The position numbers and the translations under genes were made by a program. 14,070 bases of DNA from assembly GCA_029263275.1 (NCBI GenBank), contig JAJCXU010000670.1:1-14070 (forward strand). Reading direction: 5' to 3'. This stretch comes from Ilumatobacter sp. Lineage in GTDB: Bacteria > Actinomycetota > Acidimicrobiia > Acidimicrobiales > Ilumatobacteraceae. This document shows positions 1 through 6,554 of the stretch, piece after piece. The notes under the pieces were generated by a model. It ran no database searches, had not been told where the DNA came from, and saw only the letters and a list, made by a program, of their open reading frames with translations. Each line of letters starts with the position of its first letter. Position 1 is the first letter of the stretch.

Positions 1-151
1 GGCCACTCTCGTTCAGCTTCTTGAGCTCGCCGTAGATCTGGCTGTGGCCTGCGGGCCAGCAGAATCCAACGCTGCCACCTGCGAGCTTGGCGAGGTCGTA
101 GCCCGACTGTGGCTCAGCGTCGAGCAGGGCAAGGAGTGCGAACTTCAACAT
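1..151 (-). CDS. PadR-family transcriptional regulator, N-terminal part (runs off the window)
   Basis: Reading the minus strand from an ATG at 151-149 gives 50 codons that run off the left edge. They begin MLKFALLALLDAEPQSGYDL and continue with a segment containing CWPAGHSQIYGELKKL. This is the winged-helix DNA-binding start of the PadR family: the hydrophobic first helix, the 'SGYDL' turn, and the recognition segment with 'W.A.HSQIY.EL..L' typical of PadR/AphA-like repressors. Such proteins usually run to about 110-190 residues, with a C-terminal dimerisation helix lying outside the window. No strong Shine-Dalgarno site precedes the ATG. The lipoprotein gene ends 19 bases upstream on the same strand, so the two may be co-transcribed. 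Ligand and targets cannot be told from the fragment. The family is secure; its role is unknown. Confidence 0.85.
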   Translation of the reverse strand, partial: MLKFALLALLDAEPQSGYDLAKLAGGSVGFCWPAGHSQIYGELKKLNESG

Positions 152-170
152 GCGTGTCGTGGGACTCTGA

Positions 171-644
171 TCACGGCAGCCGGGTGATGATGGTGTTGGT
201 CATCGCCTCAAGTGCCTGGATGTCGCCTTCGTCCACCGGCCCGACGATCACGAGCACTCCATCGTGTTCGGCTTGGACGAAGCGCTCGAGTTCGACGTAG
301 GCACGGTCGCCGACACCACCGAGTTCGCGGTACTTCGAGTCGCCGCGGGCGATAGCGATTTCAACCTGAGCATCCCAATCGTGGTCGGTCTGCAACGTGA
401 GGCTGAAGAAGTCGGCGGTGCCGTCTCCCCACTGACAGACCGACAGCGAACCTTCGATCGATGCCGGCCGGGCAGTGGACGGAAGATCTCCCGTGAGCTG
501 CTCGACTTCGGCGTTGGAGAGCAGCGTGCACGTGTCTGGCAACGCCTCGGGTGTGTCAGCGTCCGCATCGCTGGGGGAATCGCTGCCACACGCACTCATC
601 GCAAGGGCGATGACGGCGGCGAGGGAGATGATGGTCGAACGCAT
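171..644 (-). CDS. Small secreted lipoprotein, DUF3558-like
   Basis: A 157-aa protein with a classic lipoprotein signal: a short basic start (MRST), a hydrophobic stretch to about residue 15, and a lipobox LAMSAC with Cys19 as the expected lipidated residue. A Ser/Asp/Ala-rich linker follows (about 20-37). The mature domain opens with CTLLSNAEVEQLTG, which resembles the 'C.LL...EV....G' opening of actinobacterial DUF3558-type lipoproteins. Two Cys (about 39 and 70) could form a disulfide. The protein would sit on the outer face of the membrane; no enzymatic motif is visible. The gene ends 19 bases before the PadR start. Its own start is immediately preceded by an 8-bp inverted repeat. The lipoprotein call is firm; the DUF3558 assignment is from motif memory and is tentative. 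Confidence 0.8.
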   Translation of the reverse strand: MRSTIISLAAVIALAMSACGSDSPSDADADTPEALPDTCTLLSNAEVEQLTGDLPSTARPASIEGSLSVCQWGDGTADFFSLTLQTDHDWDAQVEIAIARGDSKYRELGGVGDRAYVELERFVQAEHDGVLVIVGPVDEGDIQALEAMTNTIITRLP

Positions 645-676
645 ATTCCGATACTGACATATGCCCGCATCGGAAT
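645..676. repeat. 8-bp perfect inverted repeat upstream of the lipoprotein start
   Basis: ATTCCGAT at 645-652 is matched by ATCGGAAT at 669-676 with a 16-base spacer. The left arm abuts the lipoprotein start codon (644). It could be an operator for a dimeric regulator, possibly the PadR protein encoded just downstream, or a 5' hairpin that hides the start. The symmetry is seen; the function is inferred. Confidence 0.4.
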
Positions 677-693
677 GGCGGTCTTTTCTCCCG

Positions 694-709
694 GGCCGCC
701 CGAGCGGCC
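694..709. repeat. GC-rich palindrome between lipoprotein gene and tRNA-Val
   Basis: GGCCGC at 694-699 pairs perfectly with GCGGCC at 704-709 around a 4-base loop (CCGA). It lies just upstream of the candidate tRNA promoter hexamer. No T-tract follows on either strand, so this is a structural note only. Confidence 0.3.
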
Positions 710-714
710 GACGG

Positions 715-720
715 TAGGCT
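715..720 (+). promoter_or_regulatory. Candidate -10 hexamer for tRNA-Val
   Basis: TAGGCT fits the TANNNT core of housekeeping actinobacterial promoters and lies 14 bases before the first base of the mature tRNA. That would leave a short 5' leader for RNase P to remove. No convincing -35 element is visible at the usual 16-18 base spacing. Confidence 0.35.
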
Positions 721-734
721 CCATCGCTCAGTGC

Positions 735-808
735 GGGCGCATAGCTCAGTTGGTTAGAGCGCTGCTTTTACAAGGCAGATGTCGGGGGTTCGAATCCCTC
801 TGCGCCCA
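735..808 (+). tRNA. tRNA-Val (anticodon UAC)
   Basis: A complete 74-nt cloverleaf folds by eye. The acceptor stem is GGGCGCA (735-741) with TGCGCCC (801-807) and discriminator A808. The D arm contains AGTTGGTTA. The anticodon stem is CTGCT/GGCAG around loop TTTACAA, giving anticodon TAC (Val, GUA/GUG). The T arm is GGGGG-TTCGAAT-CCCTC. The closing anticodon-stem pair is a U-G wobble. The next bases are CCG, so the 3' CCA is not fully encoded and would be added after transcription. No integrase or direct repeat of the 3' end is seen nearby, so nothing marks it as an attachment site. Confidence 0.95.
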
Positions 809-843
809 CCGTGTGATGTCGTGAGCCATCGCGAACTGCAGCG

Positions 844-899
844 TGACCCAGTGGAGTCGACGGTGCGCTCCGCTCGGACCGGTCTGGAGCGCTGGGTCA
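844..899. terminator. Nested inverted repeat between tRNA-Val and the convergent lipid operon
   Basis: The outer arms are TGACCCAG (844-851) and CTGGGTCA (892-899). The inner arms are GCGCTCC (865-871) and GGAGCGC (886-892). The right arm overlaps the stop codon of the minus-strand CDP-alcohol phosphatidyltransferase gene. It sits at a convergent junction and could end transcription from both sides. There is no T-tract, as is common in high-GC actinobacteria, so the terminator call is inferred from position and symmetry. Confidence 0.4.
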
Positions 900-1556
900 G
901 CCAACCAAGCGAGCAGCGTGGACCGCCGCCAGAGCGAGGCCGCCGACGGTCACGGCGACAGACGCCCGTCCGGTCAGCTTGGGGATGGGCAAGGAGCTGA
1001 CCATCAGCGCAGCGAGCACCAGCGCACCGACGCAGAGCACGACTCGAAATGCTGCGAGATCGAGCGGTCCATCGAAGAGCATGAGCGCGACGAACCCGAT
1101 GACGGCGAGGTCGGCCGGCAGACCGGTGTAGGTGCCTGAGTCGCTGTCGAGTCCGTGGACGTTGAAATAGCTGAGGCGGAGCGCCGCGGCCATCGCGATC
1201 GCGACGGCGAAGGGCCAGTACACGAACCGGAAGTCGCCGTACGACAAGATCACCACGCCGAGCGCGACGCCGGCCGAGACCATGTCGGCCAACGAGTCGA
1301 GATTGGCTCCGAATGCGGACTGATGGTGATCGCGATTCGTCGCACGAGCTGCAACGGGTCCGTCGACGACGTCGAAGACGAAGGCCGCCACCAGCGCGAT
1401 CGCAGCACCGGCATACTCGGCCCGCACGGCAAGCAACATCGCCAGCACGCTGGACGCGAGGCCGCAGAGCGTCAGCAGGTTGGCTGCGTCAGCAACGTGG
1501 CCCAGTATCGGGCGAGGTGTCTCCCTTGGCGACGCGGTTGGCGAGGCAGCGCTCAA
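897..1556 (-). CDS. CDP-alcohol phosphatidyltransferase (PssA-like membrane enzyme)
   Basis: A 219-aa integral membrane protein with about six hydrophobic segments. The CDP-alcohol phosphotransferase signature is at residues 62-91: D62-x2-D65-G66 ... R71 ... G83-x3-D87-x3-D91, the metal- and CDP-binding aspartates of the family. These enzymes displace CMP from a CDP-activated group to form a phosphodiester, in phosphatidylserine, -glycerol, -inositol or Kennedy-type CDP-ethanolamine/choline lipid synthesis. A later RLSYFNV...YTGLP segment is PS-synthase-like. The spacing between DG and the third Gly is longer than the canonical D-x2-DG-x2-AR-x8-G-x3-D-x3-D. The start is TTG at 1556, overlapping the upstream gene's TGA stop (TTGA), so translation is probably coupled. 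The acceptor lipid or alcohol cannot be deduced, but the neighbour argues for a CDP-amino-alcohol donor. Confidence 0.88.
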   Translation of the reverse strand: MSAASPTASPRETPRPILGHVADAANLLTLCGLASSVLAMLLAVRAEYAGAAIALVAAFVFDVVDGPVAARATNRDHHQSAFGANLDSLADMVSAGVALGVVILSYGDFRFVYWPFAVAIAMAAALRLSYFNVHGLDSDSGTYTGLPADLAVIGFVALMLFDGPLDLAAFRVVLCVGALVLAALMVSSLPIPKLTGRASVAVTVGGLALAAVHAARLVG

Positions 1557-3442
1557 GACTGATCCAATCGCATCTGGCAGAGGGCGTCGACCAGGCGGCG
1601 GTTCTCGTCCGTCGTCCGTGAGGCGATGCGCAGGTAGCGCTCGGCCTCGGGCATCGACTTCGAGGCGCAGTCCTTCATCAAGATGCCATGTTCGACGTAC
1701 AGCCGACGCGCCACGGCCGGTCCGGTCAGACCTGTCGTGGTGATCTTGCAGAACACGAAGTTCGCGTCAGGCTGCAAAGCAGTCAAGCCGGGAACGGTGC
1801 ACAAGGCTTCGTAGAAGCTCTGGCATGTGTCGCGCACCAAATCGCAGCTGACTTCGAAGTCCGCCCGGTAGCGCCCGAGGTATCGCAAGAACGACTCGGC
1901 GAAGCCGTTCAGATTCCAGATCGGCAAGTGACTGCGGACCGATGTCGCGAACTCGCGATCGTCGGTGAGCAGGTATCCAAGGCGGAGGCCGGCAATGCCG
2001 AACACCTTGCTCATGCTCTTCATGACGGCGAGATTCGGGCGACCGACGACATCGTCCTCCACGCTCTCGGCGCGTCCGCCGCGAGAGAACTCGATGAACG
2101 ACTCGTCGACGATCAGTCGGCATCCGTGGCTGGCGAGACGATCGTTCAGCTCGAGGATGTCTGCACGGCTGACCGAGCGGGCCGTCGGGTTGTTGGGGGT
2201 GACCAGGATCGCAACGTTTGAACCCGCCCGACGAGCAGACTCGGCAAACGCGTCGAGATCGACGTCGAAGGATTCCGCCTCGAGCGGGACTCGGTCGAGT
2301 TGGTCGGGTCGCAGCGCGTTCTCGTACTCGTTGAACGACGGCACAGCAATCGTCATCTTCTCGATGACATGCTCTCCGAGAATCCTGATCAACTCTGCCG
2401 CTCCGTTGCCGGCCACGATGTTCTCCGTCGGAGCTCCGACCCACTGGGCAACCAGCCGGTCGAACTCGGCCTGGCCGACCGGATAATTCGTGACGAGCTC
2501 GCGCATCTCGGAATGGAGGTGGTCGAGCATCGCTTGTGGCGGGAAATGCAGGTTGTAGAGGTACGAGTGGTCGATGATTCCGTAGCGCCAGTACGACCCA
2601 TGCAACGACTGGATGCGGTCGTACTGCTCGTCCGGGGTGAGAAACATGAACTCGGCATTGTCGAGATCGCGATGATCGTCGATCTCATACCAACGGCTCT
2701 CGGTCACGTCGACGGCAACAAGGCCCGGCAGATCGCGCTGGGCAACGAGGTCGCGCAGCACGGTCTCGTAGTACGCCTGCACGTTCCCACTGTCGACCTG
2801 ACGGCACAGCTCGGGGACGATCATGGTGCGCAGCTCTTCGGCCCGTAGCAAGTAGAGGTTGACCGTCTTGTGCACGCTCGTGACATCGACCAGGCCAGCG
2901 CGACCGGCACCGAGGATGAACGATGTGACCAGTCCGCGATCGTCATGACGCACGACGGTTCCTGAGAGTTCTGCCCTGTCAGCGGCGATGGCCATGCTCG
3001 ACCCAGGGTGTTCGTAGAGACCCATGACGACGTCGAGGTCGAAGACGACGTCTCCTTCGATCAGCAGGATGTCCTCATCGAGGTAGTGGCGGGCATCCCA
3101 CAACGAGCAGATGTTGTTCGTTTGGTTGTAGAGGGGCGCGTCGACGTATTTGATCTGCATCCCCGCGAACGTGTCGCCGACGCGGCGCCGCACCTGGTCT
3201 GCTTCATATCCGACCACCAGGACGGCCTCGGTCACACCAGAGGACGCCAGAACCCGCAGCGACCGAAACAAGATCGGAACGCCGTTCACCTCGACGAGAC
3301 ACTTGGGCACAGATGTGGTCAACGACCCCATCCGGCTTCCCATGCCAGCAGCCAGGATCACCGCTCGACGTACGGGCGCGGGGGATCCCACGGGGTGGAT
3401 GTTCGTGAGCCCGACAAGGTCGGACCCGAGGGTCTTCAGCAC
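1553..3442 (-). CDS. Bifunctional LicC/PntC-like cytidylyltransferase fused to CobD/HisC-like PLP aminotransferase/decarboxylase
   Basis: A 629-aa two-domain protein. Residues 25-265 are an NTP-transferase: AVILAAGMGSRMG (27-39), VPKCLVEVNG with Lys47, YNQTNNICSL (105-114), EGD (129-131) and YEIDDHRDLDNAE (252-264). These match the LicC-type CTP:phosphocholine cytidylyltransferase layout (the N-N-x-x-S-L and Y-E-I-D segments). Residues about 295-629 are a fold-type I PLP enzyme: TPNNPT (415-420), VDES with Asp446 for the pyridine nitrogen, SMSK with Schiff-base Lys479, Arg487, and a C-terminal ILMKDCASKS...YLRIASRT that recalls threonine-phosphate decarboxylase (CobD) and histidinol-phosphate aminotransferase. 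The GTG start at 3442 is supported by GGAG six bases upstream. The gene overlaps the following phosphatidyltransferase by four bases. Inferred role: make a phospho-amino-alcohol (or an amino-phosphonate) and activate it as the CDP derivative. Substrates are not proven. Confidence 0.88.
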   Translation of the reverse strand: MLKTLGSDLVGLTNIHPVGSPAPVRRAVILAAGMGSRMGSLTTSVPKCLVEVNGVPILFRSLRVLASSGVTEAVLVVGYEADQVRRRVGDTFAGMQIKYVDAPLYNQTNNICSLWDARHYLDEDILLIEGDVVFDLDVVMGLYEHPGSSMAIAADRAELSGTVVRHDDRGLVTSFILGAGRAGLVDVTSVHKTVNLYLLRAEELRTMIVPELCRQVDSGNVQAYYETVLRDLVAQRDLPGLVAVDVTESRWYEIDDHRDLDNAEFMFLTPDEQYDRIQSLHGSYWRYGIIDHSYLYNLHFPPQAMLDHLHSEMRELVTNYPVGQAEFDRLVAQWVGAPTENIVAGNGAAELIRILGEHVIEKMTIAVPSFNEYENALRPDQLDRVPLEAESFDVDLDAFAESARRAGSNVAILVTPNNPTARSVSRADILELNDRLASHGCRLIVDESFIEFSRGGRAESVEDDVVGRPNLAVMKSMSKVFGIAGLRLGYLLTDDREFATSVRSHLPIWNLNGFAESFLRYLGRYRADFEVSCDLVRDTCQSFYEALCTVPGLTALQPDANFVFCKITTTGLTGPAVARRLYVEHGILMKDCASKSMPEAERYLRIASRTTDENRRLVDALCQMRLDQS

Positions 3443-3552
3443 TACGTTCTCCAGTGCCCTGGTGCTTCCCGGTGCAAGAATTGCGGGCGAACAACCTCAT
3501 CGGGCATCCGCCGATCACGGGCGGGGTCAACGACGAACAATGCGTCGCGCAT
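3442..3552 (-). CDS. Possible 36-aa leader ORF before the cytidylyltransferase gene
   Basis: ATG at 3552-3550 opens a 36-codon frame (starts MRDALFVVDPARDRRMPDEV) that stops at TAG 3444-3442. The last base of the TAG is the first base of the downstream GTG start, and the frame covers the downstream Shine-Dalgarno site (GGAG, 3452-3449). That arrangement would allow translational coupling. Against it: third-position GC is modest, no strong Shine-Dalgarno site precedes the ATG, and I recognise no family. It may simply be untranslated 5' leader. Confidence 0.25.
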   Translation of the reverse strand: MRDALFVVDPARDRRMPDEVVRPQFLHREAPGHWRT

Positions 3553-3663
3553 CCGACTAAGGCACTTTCAACCTACTCCGGCAATCAGCATTGAGGGCAT
3601 TTCCCCCTGATCAGACCCACAAGGGTGGTGATGGGTGCTCACGCGGTTCGCGCCCGCCGTGGT

Positions 3664-3669
3664 TAGGGT
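3664..3669 (+). promoter_or_regulatory. Candidate -10 hexamer for the methyltransferase gene (leaderless)
   Basis: TAGGGT fits TANNNT and ends seven bases before the ATG at 3677. A transcript from it would begin at or next to the start codon, giving a leaderless mRNA, which is common in actinobacteria. No clear -35 box is seen. Confidence 0.35.
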
Positions 3670-3676
3670 CCGCGTC

Positions 3677-4516
3677 ATGCACAACGAGCGAGGCACCGAT
3701 GACCGCCTCGACTACGACGCCGTACGTTCTTACTGGGAAGACGCCGCCGACGAGGCCGACTCGGCTTCCTACATGGCCCACGACCAGGGCCTGCCGCGTG
3801 ACTGCATCGAACACCGTTTTGCGCTCGAACAGGCCGTCATCGATCGCTGGTTTGCCGCGCTGGGCCCGAGCGCAGCGGTGCTTGACATCGGGTGCGGCGC
3901 GGGTGCCTGGACCGCACTGTTCGCAGGGCGGTATGCGCGCGTCGTCGGTGTCGACGCGAGCGCCGGCATGTTGGCCGCGGCGCGGCGACGCTTGGTCGGA
4001 CACGACAACGTCGAACTCGTCCACGGGAATGCCCTCACCGCGCCGTTCCATGGCGAATTCGATGGCGTCCTGGTCGGCGGGCTGCTCATGTATCTCGACC
4101 GGGCCGACGCCGAAGTACTCCTCAACCGCCTCGGCGAACTTGCACCGAACGGCCGGATCATCCTGCGCGAATCCGGCGTGCGATCTGGCGTGAAGGTCAA
4201 GACCGGCGAGTACCAAGTGGTCTACCGCTCGGTTCAGGAGTACCAGTCCATCGCGGACGATGCCGGATTGCGCGTCGTGAACGTCGAGCGCAACACAGGC
4301 TATGCGCACATGGAGATCGCCATCACCCTCACGGACATGCTGCGACGTCTGCCGCCGCTTGCTCGCCGTGAAGCTTCCGCAACCGGCGGGCCGCTGTGGC
4401 GAGTTCTGCGAGCCACGGCACCCCTCAGCCTCGAGATACTCCCCAGGTCCCTGGAAGCCGTCGGGGTCAAATGGCCCCAGCTCATCAACAACTTCGTTCT
4501 CCTCGAGCGCGCGTGA
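3677..4516 (+). CDS. Class I SAM-dependent methyltransferase
   Basis: A 279-aa protein from the ATG at 3677. An in-frame GTG at 3635 would add 14 residues, but their sequence looks untranslated, and the ATG has AGGG eight bases upstream or a leaderless -10. Motif I is VLDIGCGAGAW (about 68-78), followed by VVGVDAS (the acidic residue binding the SAM ribose), a GNALTAPF stretch, and FDGVLVGGLLMYL as motif IV. The C-terminal 80 residues (from about ADDAGLRVV) form a substrate-specific extension with a Pro/Leu-rich segment ending in WPQLINNFVLLERA. The gene diverges from the CDP-head-group operon across about 125-235 bases, so head-group N-methylation is a reasonable but unproven idea. No substrate can be read from the sequence. 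Confidence 0.85.
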   Translation: MHNERGTDDRLDYDAVRSYWEDAADEADSASYMAHDQGLPRDCIEHRFALEQAVIDRWFAALGPSAAVLDIGCGAGAWTALFAGRYARVVGVDASAGMLAAARRRLVGHDNVELVHGNALTAPFHGEFDGVLVGGLLMYLDRADAEVLLNRLGELAPNGRIILRESGVRSGVKVKTGEYQVVYRSVQEYQSIADDAGLRVVNVERNTGYAHMEIAITLTDMLRRLPPLARREASATGGPLWRVLRATAPLSLEILPRSLEAVGVKWPQLINNFVLLERA

Positions 4517-4527
4517 CAGCGGTCTGA

Positions 4528-4547
4528 GCGGCCTGTTCAGCAGCCGC
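4528..4547. terminator. Hairpin between convergent methyltransferase genes
   Basis: GCGGC (4528-4532) pairs with GCCGC (4543-4547). Inside, CTG/CAG can extend the stem with a 2-base bulge. It sits in the 49-base gap between convergent stop codons (4516 and 4566) and may act on both strands. No T-tract. Confidence 0.4.
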
Positions 4548-4565
4548 GAGGTGGATGTCGCTGGG

Positions 4566-5534
4566 TCAGTGGCGCGTGCCGACGACCAGCGTCGTCATCT
4601 CGTCGATGAGGGGGCTGGCGCTGATCGTGCCGAAGCCGGCCGACTGGAGCATCGAGGACACATCGTCCTCGGACCGTGAGCGGTGTTCCGGAACGAACAC
4701 GGCGTGTTGGAGCGACCACGCTGATGCCCACCGGCCGGTCCCGGCCATGAAGTCGTGCACTGCGATCCATCGCACACCGCGTTCAGCGAGGGCGGCGAGC
4801 AAGGGTTCTTGTTCCGAGCCGGGGATCGACGAGAACAAGTAGCTGAGCACGACGCCGTCGTATGCCTCATCGGGCCACGTCGTTTCGTCCAGAGCGTTGC
4901 CTTCGCGGAAGCTGACGCGGTCGCTGCCTGCGGGGGCGCTGGAGACAACGGTGCCGAAGTCGACCACATCGACGTCCACGTCGTGGCGCTTTGCGACGGC
5001 TTGGGCGATGGCACCCCATCCGCCGCCAAGGTCGAGGACTCGTCCGGTCGGGGTGGGAATCTGCTTCGAGAGCGCTGAGGCGGGGCCGAGGGAGCCGGCG
5101 TACTGCGACGACTGGTAGGCGTTGGCCTCGTCGGCGTCCGTGAACCATCCTTCGTACCCACGTCGTGACGTCGGGTCGGTGAGCACGGACGACAGCACGT
5201 TCTCGCCGGTCAAGCCAAGCGTCATCCGAGGAGTCATCTGCTGCATGATCTGCCCGCCGAGATAGTCCGCATACGAGTCATCGCCGGTGAGCAAGGTCGT
5301 CATCTCGTCGGTTTGTGTCCAGACGCCGTCGTTGTCCACGACGAGGCCAGCGTCGGCGAGTGTGAGCATCAGCGTGTCGACAAGATCCGCGTCGGGGAAA
5401 GCATCGACCAGATCGTCACTGCGGGCCGGGAGCCGGTCGAAGAGCCGCAGCTCGGCTGCGGTGAGCAACGCCCACGACGAGATGTAGCTGTACGCCGTGG
5501 CGTTGATGGTTCGGGCAGTCTCACTCAAGCTCAT
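4566..5534 (-). CDS. O-methyltransferase-like protein with N-terminal dimerisation domain
   Basis: A 322-aa protein from the ATG at 5534. A further 16 codons are open upstream, but the MSLSETARTINATAYSY start fits the family better. The first ~85 residues form the helical/winged-helix dimerisation region of plant-COMT/hydroxyindole-type O-methyltransferases (AAELRLFDRL ... LMLTLADAGLVV). The SAM domain has motif I VLDLGGGWGA (about 166-175), DVVDFG (the acidic loop), and DGVVLSYLFSSIP where COMT enzymes carry the post-motif region. The usual catalytic His in an 'H.W.D' setting is not evident there; a later VHDF could be structural. It may therefore use another base or another acceptor atom. 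The gene diverges from the dehydrogenase gene across about 96 bases. Substrate unknown; a secondary-metabolite or quinone-like acceptor is only a guess. Confidence 0.82.
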   Translation of the reverse strand: MSLSETARTINATAYSYISSWALLTAAELRLFDRLPARSDDLVDAFPDADLVDTLMLTLADAGLVVDNDGVWTQTDEMTTLLTGDDSYADYLGGQIMQQMTPRMTLGLTGENVLSSVLTDPTSRRGYEGWFTDADEANAYQSSQYAGSLGPASALSKQIPTPTGRVLDLGGGWGAIAQAVAKRHDVDVDVVDFGTVVSSAPAGSDRVSFREGNALDETTWPDEAYDGVVLSYLFSSIPGSEQEPLLAALAERGVRWIAVHDFMAGTGRWASAWSLQHAVFVPEHRSRSEDDVSSMLQSAGFGTISASPLIDEMTTLVVGTRH

Positions 5535-5630
5535 CGTTCGAGTAAGACCAACTCGCCAGGCGACAGCACCACAGGCTCCCAAACTCGCCCGAAGTCGCCG
5601 ACCACACGCCGACTACGAGATGCTGTGGTC

Positions 5631-6554
5631 ATGTCCGACGACCATCTTCCCGTCTTGCACATCGACCGGCCGATCCTCGATGCCGATCTCGCGTACGTCG
5701 CGGACACGGCCCGACTCGTTGGTTCCACGGATGCAGAGTTGGTGGGCGTAGCGGCATCGGTGATCGGCATTGGTCACGAATGGGACGCCGATCGATTTGC
5801 TCGATTTCCCGATCTCCAGGTGCTGTCGCGCATGGGGATTGGCTACGACAACGTCGACCTCGATGCTGCCCGCGCCGCTGGCGTGGTCGTCTGCAATGGG
5901 CCCGATTCGCCCACGGTGTCGACCGCTGAGCACGCGATGATGCTCTTGTTGGCCGTCACCAAGGAGCTGCCGGTTCACGCTGCGAGTGCAGCGGCTGGCC
6001 GGGGCGGGCCGAAGGTCGCCACGTCGCTCGAACTCGACGGCGCAACGCTTGGGCTGGTGGGGCTGGGGCGAATCGGTTCCCGCGTGGCGGCCGCTGCCCT
6101 CGCGTTGGGAATGAACGTGGTCGCCCATGATCCGGGGCTCCGGTCGAGCCCAGTCGCTGGCGTCAGGCTGGTCGACCTCGACGAGCTGCTCCGGTCCTCA
6201 CATGTGGTTTCGCTCCACGCGCCCTCGATCTCCTCGACACGGCATCTGATCAACGCCTCGTCGATCGCCACGATGCGACGCGGGGTCTACATCGTGAACT
6301 GTGCGCGCGGACCGCTGATCGACCAGGACGCGCTCCTTGCCGCGCTCGACGAAGGGCAGGTCGCCGGCGCAGGGCTCGATGTGACCGAACCCGAGCCGCT
6401 CCCGGTCGGGCATCCACTGCTGGATCGGTTAGATGTGATCGTCACACCGCACATCGCCTCGTCGACAGCGATCGGCCGTCGTCGGCTCTTCGAACACGCT
6501 GTCGACAATGCGCTGGCTGTGCTCGCTGGTCGGCCAGCGTCGGTCGTCTCCTGA
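5631..6554 (+). CDS. D-isomer-specific 2-hydroxyacid dehydrogenase (NAD(P)-dependent)
   Basis: A 307-aa protein from the ATG at 5631; the longer open frame upstream overlaps the divergent gene and looks non-coding. It has the complete family layout: the N-terminal flavodoxin-like catalytic half with RMGIGYDNVDLDAAR (68-81), and the Rossmann half with GLGRIG (144-149) and Asp167 at the end of strand 2, favouring NAD(H). The catalytic trio is Arg226 (NCARGPL), Glu255 (DVTEPEP) and His274 (TPHIASST). It would oxidise a D-2-hydroxyacid to the 2-oxoacid or the reverse. Length matches short phosphoglycerate/hydroxypyruvate-type members without an ACT domain. The exact substrate (phosphoglycerate, glyoxylate/hydroxypyruvate or other) cannot be told. 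Its stop lies 4 bases from the convergent FDOR gene's stop. Confidence 0.92.
   Translation: MSDDHLPVLHIDRPILDADLAYVADTARLVGSTDAELVGVAASVIGIGHEWDADRFARFPDLQVLSRMGIGYDNVDLDAARAAGVVVCNGPDSPTVSTAEHAMMLLLAVTKELPVHAASAAAGRGGPKVATSLELDGATLGLVGLGRIGSRVAAAALALGMNVVAHDPGLRSSPVAGVRLVDLDELLRSSHVVSLHAPSISSTRHLINASSIATMRRGVYIVNCARGPLIDQDALLAALDEGQVAGAGLDVTEPEPLPVGHPLLDRLDVIVTPHIASSTAIGRRRLFEHAVDNALAVLAGRPASVVS

Noticed and set aside
735..810. tRNA-Val as an attachment site of an integrated element
   Set aside because: No integrase gene and no direct repeat of the tRNA 3' end were found. The flanking genes are housekeeping-like.
264..824. A 186-codon plus-strand frame spanning the lipoprotein region and the tRNA
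   Set aside because: It reads straight through the tRNA-Val gene and opposes a gene with a clear lipoprotein signal.
3607..3614. CTGATCAG palindrome in the divergent region
   Set aside because: Eight-base palindromes of this kind are expected by chance, and no second copy or spacing pattern supports an operator.
5313..5630. N-terminal extension of the 2-hydroxyacid dehydrogenase by 106 residues
   Set aside because: The extension overlaps the divergent methyltransferase and has no family similarity. The ATG at 5631 gives the expected protein start.
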